Assembly (NCBI GenBank): GCA_042408785.1
Contig: JBHOQU010000039.1
Coordinates: forward strand, 1-64,000
Direction: 5' to 3'
DNA from: JAUQQI01 sp042408785
GTDB lineage: Bacteria; Chloroflexota; Dehalococcoidia; JAUQQI01
Length of the DNA: 64,000 bases
Part shown: one piece after another, positions 58,549 through 64,000 of the stretch
Layout: each line of letters starts with the position of its first letter
How positions within the stretch are numbered: position 1 is the stretch's first letter
Position numbers and translations under genes: made by a program
Notes under the pieces: generated by a model
What the model saw: only the letters and a program-made list of their open reading frames with translations
The model's database searches: none
What the model was told of the DNA's origin: nothing

Positions 58549-58638
58549 GGAGGGGTGGCCGAGCGGTTTAAGGCGGCCGTCTTGAAAACGGCTATGGGGT
58601 GCGGAGCCCCATCGTGGGTTCGAATCCCACCCCCTCCG
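58549..58638 (+). tRNA. tRNA-Ser (anticodon TGA)
   Basis: 90-nt tRNA: acceptor GGAGGGG/CCCCTCC, anticodon loop CTTGAAA (TGA) in stem CCGT/ACGG, long variable arm (ATGGGGTGCGGAGCCCCAT), T-arm GTGGG-TTCGAAT-CCCAC, discriminator G. CCA is not encoded. Confidence 0.96.
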
Positions 58639-59434
58639 CCCAGAACCTGCACCCCGCCCGGACCGGGCAGACCCCGCACCGGGGCTCCCTGCGGCAGGCG
58701 GCCTTGCCGTGGGCGACGATAAGGGCGTGAAACTCCCCCAGGGCCGCCGGGTCCGGGCCGAGGGCGTCCTCCACTAGCCGCCGAATCCTTTCATACGGCT
58801 GGGGTTCCGCCAGAATCCCGTATCGTAAAAACAGCCGCCGGGCGTACGCGTCCACCGGGAAATATGGGCGGCCGGCGGCGTAAAGCAGGATGCTGTCGGC
58901 CGTTTCCGGCCCGATCCCCGGCACCGAAAGGAGCCAGGTCCGGAGGCTTTCCGGGTCCGCCCTGAGAAACGCCCCGAGGGAGCCGAAATCCCCCTTGAGG
59001 GCCGCAACGAAGGCTTTCAGCCGGCTGGCCTTCACCCGGGGATATCCGGCCGGGCGGATGAGCTCGGCCAGCCGGGCCGGGTCCACCTCGGCCAGCCTTT
59101 CGGGGTCCAGAAGCCCGGCCCCTTTAAGCCGGGCGATGGCCTTCTCAACGTTTACCCAGGCCGTCCCCTGGGTGAGAATCGCCCCGACGATGACCTCGAA
59201 GGGGGTCTCGGCCGGCCACCAGTGCTGGGGGCCGTAGTGGGCCAGCAGGTCGGCAAAGAGCCGACGAACCTTCGGCCCTACCCCTTCCGAATCGACTGGC
59301 TCAGCACCGACGAGCGGCTTACCAGCCAGCGTCCGTCCACTTTCTTGGCCTGGAGAACCCCCTTGCGAATAAGGTACCTGACCTGGACCCGGGTCAGGCC
59401 GAGGAGTCGGGCTGCCGTCGCGGTGGTTATCCAT
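58592..59434 (-). CDS. Endonuclease III-family DNA glycosylase
   Basis: HhH-GPD base-excision repair enzyme. The recognisable domain runs from about 59280 (VRRLFADLLAHYGPQHWWPAETPFEVIVGAILTQGTAWVNVEKAI) through the HhH LLSVPGIGPETADSILLYAAG and catalytic Asp (FPVDAYARRLFLR), to the 4Fe-4S loop CRREPRCGVCPVRAGC. The only standard start is ATG 59434, inside the upstream HTH gene in another frame, giving an unlikely 50-aa low-complexity leader; a non-standard start near 59280 is possible. The last 16 codons run into tRNA-Ser on the other strand (tail GVGFEPTMGLRTP). Confidence 0.82.
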   Translation of the reverse strand: MDNHRDGSPTPRPDPGPGQVPYSQGGSPGQESGRTLAGKPLVGAEPVDSEGVGPKVRRLFADLLAHYGPQHWWPAETPFEVIVGAILTQGTAWVNVEKAIARLKGAGLLDPERLAEVDPARLAELIRPAGYPRVKASRLKAFVAALKGDFGSLGAFLRADPESLRTWLLSVPGIGPETADSILLYAAGRPYFPVDAYARRLFLRYGILAEPQPYERIRRLVEDALGPDPAALGEFHALIVAHGKAACRREPRCGVCPVRAGCRFWAEGVGFEPTMGLRTP

Positions 59435-59451
59435 TCCTGCTCCTGGTCCAT
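59278..59451 (-). CDS. Small excisionase-type HTH protein
   Basis: 57 aa: EWITTATAARLLGLTRVQVRYLIRKGVLQAKKVDGRWLV, a clear winged helix-turn-helix of the excisionase/MerR-like type, with a short Ser-rich tail. ATG 59451; stop 59278. It immediately precedes the glycosylase domain, which is in another frame, so the two may be translationally coupled or once fused. Confidence 0.7.
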   Translation of the reverse strand: MDQEQEWITTATAARLLGLTRVQVRYLIRKGVLQAKKVDGRWLVSRSSVLSQSIRKG

Positions 59452-59515
59452 CGCCCCGTGAGCCTCCGCCGACGTCTTTAAAACCGTGGGCCTGCCGCCT
59501 GAGACGGCCGGAAGT

Positions 59516-59698
59516 TTAACCTGCGGGCGTCTGCCGACCGGTTGAGCTCTCGCCCCTGGCCTGGGGTAGCGTCAGGCCGATGAGGGCCGCCAGCGCCACC
59601 ACACCGGCGAAGACGGCGGCGATGACAAGGGCGGCAGCAACCAGAAGCAGAATCAGCGCCAGCGGCCAGTCCAGGACAACGGGTTGGGTTGCCACCAT
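59516..59698 (-). CDS. Small membrane protein, 60 aa
   Basis: Hydrophobic centre (PLALILLLVAAALVIAAVFAGVVALAALIGLTL, one long or two short TM helices) with a polar tail. ATG 59698 is 3 nt after the proS stop, suggesting coupling. No family is recognised. Confidence 0.5.
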   Translation of the reverse strand: MVATQPVVLDWPLALILLLVAAALVIAAVFAGVVALAALIGLTLPQARGESSTGRQTPAG

Positions 59699-59701
59699 CG
59701 G

Positions 59702-61168
59702 CTAATAGGCCCTGGCAAAGAGCACCCGCCGCTCCGAGGGCTTGCCGCACCAGATGCACTGCCCGGGTGCCGTCGGCACGCCCTCCGGCTGGTCGAAGGG
59801 TATAACCCGGATGGTTGCGCCGGTCTGGTCCTTAATGGCGGCCTCGCAAGCGGCCGAGCCGCACCAGTGGGCGTAGACAAACCCCCGCTGACCGGCGAAA
59901 ACCGCCTCGAAATCTTCCAGCCGGTCGATATTGTAACTGTTTGCCCGCTGGAAGTCCAGGGCCCTGCGGAATAGGGCCCGCTGAACCTCGTCGAGCAGGC
60001 CCTTGACGTTTTCGACCAGGTTCTCGAAGGGCACCGTCCGCCGCTCCCGGGTGTCCCGCCGGACCAGAACGGCCTGCCGATTCTCCACATCCCGGGGCCC
60101 GATTTCGACCCGGACGGGCACCCCGCGCAGGTCCCACTCGTTGAACTTCCAGCCGGGCGTGTACTCATCCCGCAGGTCGGATATCACCCGAACGTCGTGG
60201 CTTCTCAGGCCGGCTTCGGCCTCCCGGACGACGGCCGTCACCCGCTCCCGTTCGGCCTCGGAGCGCCAGATGGGCACGATGACGGCCTGGTAGGGGGCCA
60301 CCTTGGGGGGCAGGATGAGGCCGTCGGCGTCCCCGTGGACCATGATGATGGCTCCGACCAGCCGGGTCGAGGATCCCCAGCTCGTCTGCCAGACGTATTT
60401 CCGCTGGCCGTCCCGGTCCAGGAAGGTGATGTCGAAGGCCTTGGCGAAATGCTGGCCCAGGTTGTGGGAGGTGGCCGCCTGGAGGGCCCGCCGGTCGGCC
60501 ATCATCGCCTCGATGGCGTAGGTTCGGAGGGCGCCGGCAAACTTCTCCGACTCCGTCTTCCGCCCGGCCACCACCGGTATCGCCAGGTCGTTCTCGACGA
60601 AGTCCTTATAAATGCCCAGAATCTTTAAAGCCTCCGCTTCGGCCTCCTCTTCGGCGGCGTGGGCGGTGTGGCCCTCCTGCCAGAGAAACTCGGTGGTTCG
60701 CAGAAAGAGGGTGGTCCGCTTCTCCCACCGGACCACGTTGCACCACTGGTTGATGAGCACCGGCAGGTCCCGGTAAGACTGGATCCATTTGGCGTACATG
60801 GCCCCGATGATGGCCTCGGAGGTGGGCCGTACGGCCAGCCGCTCGCCCAGGGGCTCATCGCCCCCCTGGGTAACCCAGGCCACCTGGGGGGCAAAGCCTT
60901 CGACGTGTTCGGCCTCCTTCTTGAGAAAGCCCTCCGGGATGAAGAGGGGGAAGTAGGCGTTAACGTGGCCGGCATCTTTAAAGCGGCGGTCCAGGCGGGC
61001 CTGCATATTCTCCCAGAGGGCGTAGCCGTAGGGCCGGATCACCATGCAGCCCCGGACGGGGGCGTAATCGGCCAGCTCCGCCCGCAGGATCACCTCGGTG
61101 TACCAGCCCGAAAAATCCGTCTCCCGGTCGGGCAACGCGGTTACGAAGCGCTTCACGGCCTCGGTCAT
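59702..61168 (-). CDS. proS: Prolyl-tRNA synthetase, archaeal/eukaryote type
   Basis: 488 aa, class II synthetase of the short type lacking the bacterial editing insert. VRGCMVIRPYGYALWENMQARLD, the motif 2 region QWCNVVRWEKRTTLFLRTTEFLWQEGHTAH and motif 3 are visible, and the C-terminal zinc-like domain has CGSAACEAA and CIWCGKPSERRVLFARAY ending in Tyr, the archaeal-type hallmark. ATG 61168. A TATGCT box on the minus strand at 61210-61205 may be its -10. Confidence 0.95.
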   Translation of the reverse strand: MTEAVKRFVTALPDRETDFSGWYTEVILRAELADYAPVRGCMVIRPYGYALWENMQARLDRRFKDAGHVNAYFPLFIPEGFLKKEAEHVEGFAPQVAWVTQGGDEPLGERLAVRPTSEAIIGAMYAKWIQSYRDLPVLINQWCNVVRWEKRTTLFLRTTEFLWQEGHTAHAAEEEAEAEALKILGIYKDFVENDLAIPVVAGRKTESEKFAGALRTYAIEAMMADRRALQAATSHNLGQHFAKAFDITFLDRDGQRKYVWQTSWGSSTRLVGAIIMVHGDADGLILPPKVAPYQAVIVPIWRSEAERERVTAVVREAEAGLRSHDVRVISDLRDEYTPGWKFNEWDLRGVPVRVEIGPRDVENRQAVLVRRDTRERRTVPFENLVENVKGLLDEVQRALFRRALDFQRANSYNIDRLEDFEAVFAGQRGFVYAHWCGSAACEAAIKDQTGATIRVIPFDQPEGVPTAPGQCIWCGKPSERRVLFARAY

Positions 61169-61223
61169 CGCCTTCCCCCTTCGCCTTTACTCCGGTTCTA
61201 AGTCTAGCATACCGCCTGCGCCG

Positions 61224-61252
61224 TTGCGCCCGGATGGACGTCGGGTTATAAT
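61224..61252 (+). promoter_or_regulatory. Promoter of the branched-chain amino acid-type ABC operon
   Basis: TTGCGC (61224-61229), a 17-bp spacer and TATAAT (61247-61252), 35 nt before GTG 61288, with AGGGGAGG as RBS. Confidence 0.7.
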
Positions 61253-61287
61253 AGGCCAGAACATTTACCTCACAGGGGAGGCAAACC

Positions 61288-62544
61288 GTGCAGCGGGTCA
61301 CCCGGAGGGAATTCCTTAAGCTGGCAGGGGCCGCGGCGGGCATCATCGGGCTTGAGTCGGCTGTGGTCGGGTGTCAGGTTGCCGGTCAGGTCGGGGGGCC
61401 GGGGCCTCAGCCGGCCCAGGAGATCCCCATGCTGGGCATCTGGCCCTTCACCGGAGCCTTCGCCGACGTGGGGCCCGTTCTCGACCGGGGAATGAGCCTG
61501 GCCCTGGAGGAGTGGGGTTACAAAGTCAACGGCCGTCCCATCAAATATGTCAAGCGGGACAGCGAAACCAAGGCGGATACCGCCACCCGCCGGGTGGAAG
61601 AGGCCATCGAAACCGAGGGCGTCAAGTACGTTATCGGCCCTTGGTCCAGCGGCGTCGCCCTCGCCGTCTCCGAAGTGGCCAAGCGCCGGAAGGTGCTCCA
61701 CTTCTTCAGCGGCGGCACCGAGGACATCAGCGGCAAGCGCTGCCACCGGTACTCCTTCCAGTGGGCCGCCCACGCCTACACGGCCGCCGATACGGTCGTA
61801 AAAACCTTCCTCCGGGAAAACCCCGGGGCCAAGCGCTGGTACCTGCTCATTGCCGACTACGCCTTCGGCTGGTCCCTGGAAAAATACTTAAAGCTTGTGG
61901 GCGAAAAGTACGGCATCCAGGTTATCGGTTCGGACCGCCACCCCCTGGGCGAGCGGGAATTCAGCGGCTACGTCTCCAAGGCCGTCGGCGCCCGACCCGA
62001 CGTGGTGGCCATGGTCAACTTCGGCCAGGACGCCATCCAGGCAGTCCGGACCTTTTACAACTTCGGCTGGCAGCCCAAGCAGCCCCTGATCATGAGCTGG
62101 AGCGCCGGAGTCGAAGAACTGGTTCAGCTTGAGCCGGAAATGCGGGAGAACGTCTGGGTCGGCACCAACTTCTACTACACCCTCGACACCCCCGTCGCCC
62201 GGGAGTTTGTCAAGCGCTACCGGGAAAAGTACAATGAGCCCCCGGGCTACGCCCCGGCCGCGGCCTACGGGATGACTCGCCTAGTCCTGCGGGCCATCGA
62301 GAAGGCCCGGAGCGCCGAAGTCCCCGACGTGATTCAGGCCCTGGAAGGCTGGGAGGGCGAGGACCTGCTCGGCAAGATGAGCATCGACCCCAGGACCCAC
62401 CAGACCATGCGGCCCTATTTCTTCCTGCGCTGCAAAAAGAAAGCCGATATGAAGGACCAGTGGGACTTTGCAGACCTGATCGGCATGGGCGATACGCCCC
62501 AGCCGCGCGAGCTCAACGAGTGCCAGGATATCGGGTCGTTATAA
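61288..62544 (+). CDS. ABC transporter substrate-binding protein, LivK-like
   Basis: 418 aa. The N-terminus carries both a Tat-like RREFLKLAGAAAGIIG and a lipobox-like VVGC, so export by Tat followed by lipid anchoring is plausible. The two-lobed periplasmic type I fold is shown by PMLGIWPFTGAFADVGPVLDRGMSLALEEWG, YVIGPWSSGVALAVSEVAKRRKVLHFFSGG and GYAPAAAYGMTRLVLRAIEKA. Ligand unknown: amino acids, amides or aromatic acids in this family. Confidence 0.9.
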   Translation: MQRVTRREFLKLAGAAAGIIGLESAVVGCQVAGQVGGPGPQPAQEIPMLGIWPFTGAFADVGPVLDRGMSLALEEWGYKVNGRPIKYVKRDSETKADTATRRVEEAIETEGVKYVIGPWSSGVALAVSEVAKRRKVLHFFSGGTEDISGKRCHRYSFQWAAHAYTAADTVVKTFLRENPGAKRWYLLIADYAFGWSLEKYLKLVGEKYGIQVIGSDRHPLGEREFSGYVSKAVGARPDVVAMVNFGQDAIQAVRTFYNFGWQPKQPLIMSWSAGVEELVQLEPEMRENVWVGTNFYYTLDTPVAREFVKRYREKYNEPPGYAPAAAYGMTRLVLRAIEKARSAEVPDVIQALEGWEGEDLLGKMSIDPRTHQTMRPYFFLRCKKKADMKDQWDFADLIGMGDTPQPRELNECQDIGSL

Positions 62545-62592
62545 GGCTGGGGGCCTGAACCCCGCATACCGGCCGTCATCCGAGGTTGCGTC

Positions 62593-63462
62593 GTGGAAAA
62601 TCTCGTTCCGACTCTGACGGTTCAGTTTTTTAACGGCCTCGTTGTAGGTATGCTCTACGCCCTCATCGGCATCGGCCTCACGCTGATCCTGGGCCTCCTG
62701 GACATCCCCAACTTCGCCCACGGGGCCCTTTACGCCCTCGGCGCGTACTTGTTAATTCAGCTTCTTGGGCTGACGGGCAGTTTCTGGCTGGGCCTGCTCA
62801 TTGCCCCCGTCGTGGTCTTCATTCTGAGCATGATTTTGGAGCGCCTGATGATTCGGCCCTTGTATCCGGTCGGGGCCAATTACGTGCTCCTCTTTACCTT
62901 TGCCGTTTCGGTCATTGTGCAGGAGCTGATCATCATCCTGTGGGGCCCGGTCGGATTCAGCGTTTTGCCACCCCCGGTGCTGGCCGGCAGCGTCGAGCTG
63001 GGGCTCTTCTCCTATCCAAGGTATCACCTTTTTGTGATGTTCGTTTCGGTGGCCGTTATCGTCGCCCTCTGGTTCTTGCTGGAGCACACCCGCTACGGGG
63101 CGATTATGCGGGCCGGGATTGAGAACAAAACGATGGTCAGCGCCCTGGGCATTGACGTTTACCGGCTGTTCACCGTCGGTTTCGGGTTGGGGGCCTACCT
63201 GGCGGGCCTGGCCGGTGTCCTGATCGCCCCGATCCGGGGGCTCACGCCCTACATGGGGGTCGACATTTTGCCCTTCGCCTTCGTCATAGTTGCCCTGGGC
63301 GGGCTCGGCAACATCATCGGGGCCATTGTCGCCGGCCTCATCATCGGCGTCACCCAGACCCTGACCACCCAGTTCTGGCCCCAGGGCTCCACCATCACCA
63401 TCTTTGCGGTAATGGCCCTGATTCTGCTCACCCGGCCTCAGGGCCTCTTCGGGGCCCGCTGA
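62593..63462 (+). CDS. Branched-chain amino acid ABC permease, LivH-like
   Basis: 289 aa, about 8 TM helices. GLVVGMLYALIGIGLTLILGLLDIPNFAHGALYALGAY is the signature LivH start, and GAIMRAGIENKTMVSALGIDVYRLFTVGFGLGAYLAGLAGVL is the coupling-helix (EAA-like) region. GTG 62593. Follows the binding-protein gene by 48 nt. Confidence 0.93.
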   Translation: MENLVPTLTVQFFNGLVVGMLYALIGIGLTLILGLLDIPNFAHGALYALGAYLLIQLLGLTGSFWLGLLIAPVVVFILSMILERLMIRPLYPVGANYVLLFTFAVSVIVQELIIILWGPVGFSVLPPPVLAGSVELGLFSYPRYHLFVMFVSVAVIVALWFLLEHTRYGAIMRAGIENKTMVSALGIDVYRLFTVGFGLGAYLAGLAGVLIAPIRGLTPYMGVDILPFAFVIVALGGLGNIIGAIVAGLIIGVTQTLTTQFWPQGSTITIFAVMALILLTRPQGLFGAR

Positions 63463-63463
63463 G

Positions 63464-64000
63464 ATGGCCAAGCTCCGCCGGCGACTCGGTCCCATCGCCC
63501 CCTGGGTGCTGCTCGGCATCGTCGTGCTCGTGCTCCCCGACCTGATGCGCACCACGGTGGCCACAGAGGTCTGGATTTTCGCCATCCTCGCCCTGGCTTT
63601 CAACCTGCTGCTGGGCTATACGGGCCTGCTTTCCTTCGGGCAGGCGACGTTTTTCGGCGCCGGCGCCTACACCGCCGGCCTTCTGCTGATTCATCAGCGG
63701 GTCCACCCCCTGGTGGCCCTGGCCGCGGCCGCCCTGGCCGGCGGCCTTGTCGCCGCCGTTGTGGGCTACCTGTGCATCCGGCGGGTCGGCCTCTACTTCA
63801 TCATGCTGACCTTCGCCTTCAACCTGATGGCCTATTTCATCGTCTACCAGGCCTCGTCGATAACCGGCGGCGTCGACGGCCTGCCGGGGGTGCCCAGGCC
63901 CCCGGTAGACCTCTACGTCGTATCCTGGGACATCCGACCGGGCGTCTCTTACTACCTGTTCGTAAGCCTTATCTTTCTGGCCTCTGCCCTGACCCTCAAA
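63464..64000 (+). CDS. Branched-chain amino acid ABC permease, LivM-like (partial)
   Basis: Start ATG 63464, one base after the livH stop; runs off the window after 179 codons. LRTTVATEVWIFAILALAFNLLLGYTGLLSFGQATFFGAGAYTAGLLL is the typical LivM N-terminus. The missing part should hold the EAA loop; ATPase genes livG and livF probably follow outside. Confidence 0.92.
   Translation, partial: MAKLRRRLGPIAPWVLLGIVVLVLPDLMRTTVATEVWIFAILALAFNLLLGYTGLLSFGQATFFGAGAYTAGLLLIHQRVHPLVALAAAALAGGLVAAVVGYLCIRRVGLYFIMLTFAFNLMAYFIVYQASSITGGVDGLPGVPRPPVDLYVVSWDIRPGVSYYLFVSLIFLASALTLK

Noticed and set aside
58549..58638. tRNA-Ser as an attachment site for the right phage-like module
   Set aside because: It is about 6.7 kb away across the intact formate operon, with no integrase or repeated 3' end.
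1..64000. CRISPR array
   Set aside because: No series of identical short direct repeats with unique spacers was seen on either strand.

Overview
The window is high-GC bacterial chromosome with very tight packing: many genes overlap by 4 nt (GTGA or ATGA) and GTG and TTG starts are common. The gene content best fits an anaerobic or microaerophilic, probably thermophilic Chloroflexota-like or deep Firmicutes-like lineage. The clues are a giant GT39 plus DUF2298 (YYY) membrane protein, PyrR and T-box control, an archaeal-type ProRS, selenocysteine formate dehydrogenase-N, an LCP protein and TatA. The phylum is an inference from families, not a computed placement.

Layout. 1-1912: leftward promoter at the edge, a GlsB/YeaQ-type membrane protein and a 5'-truncated Nramp gene. 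1927-5372 (+): phage packaging module (small terminase-like, small TM protein, large terminase with an in-frame amber, portal). 5467-10090 (+): surface-polysaccharide genes (Wzz/BY-kinase broken at a G8 run, LCP ligase, GT2) with psuG between. 10098-21410 (-): one long pyrimidine operon pyrR-pyrB-pyrC-carA-carB-pyrK-orf-pyrD followed by a TolB-like lipoprotein and two small genes, with a consensus promoter and a PyrR-binding leader. 21604-23887 (+): divergent DinB-like / VOC / citrate-synthase-family cluster. 23888-28204 (-): GT39-YYY protein. 28378-29925: tRNA-Pro, an exported protein, an amidohydrolase pseudogene and a repeat-rich spacer. 29926-39182 (+): Trp T-box leader, decayed trpB2, then trpS-trpE-trpG-trpD-trpC-trpF-trpB-trpA. 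39179-42116: tatA, a small membrane protein, an IclR regulator, a 39-aa membrane protein and an MFS exporter. 42159-51862 (-): dnaE2, DUF6504 and imuB (SOS mutasome) directly downstream of a second phage-like module (holin-like, small beta protein, tail/hub protein, lytic transglycosylase, adaptor, small ORF, capsid, scaffold). 52014-58537 (+): fdnGHI-fdhE-fdhD. 58549-61168: tRNA-Ser, endonuclease III-like gene, HTH protein, small membrane protein, proS. 61247-64000 (+): branched-chain amino-acid-type ABC transporter (binding protein, LivH, partial LivM).

The most interesting structure is the pair of phage-like modules at the two ends, pointing toward each other. Each starts right after a near-identical 41-bp leader (1927-1967 and 51896-51936, 37/41 identical) that contains GAACATTTGTGC, resembling a Gram-positive SOS box. 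Together they encode DNA packaging, head, a minimal tail hub and lysis, with no integrase, repressor or replication genes. The right module runs without a gap into the ImuB-DnaE2 error-prone polymerase cassette and has a perfect 16-bp parS site inside it. This suggests a domesticated, damage-inducible particle (gene-transfer-agent-like) co-expressed with mutagenic repair; that reading is inference. Several genes are damaged (terL amber, BY-kinase frameshift, trpB2 deletions, amidohydrolase, Nramp), so either the locus is decaying or some lesions are assembly errors.
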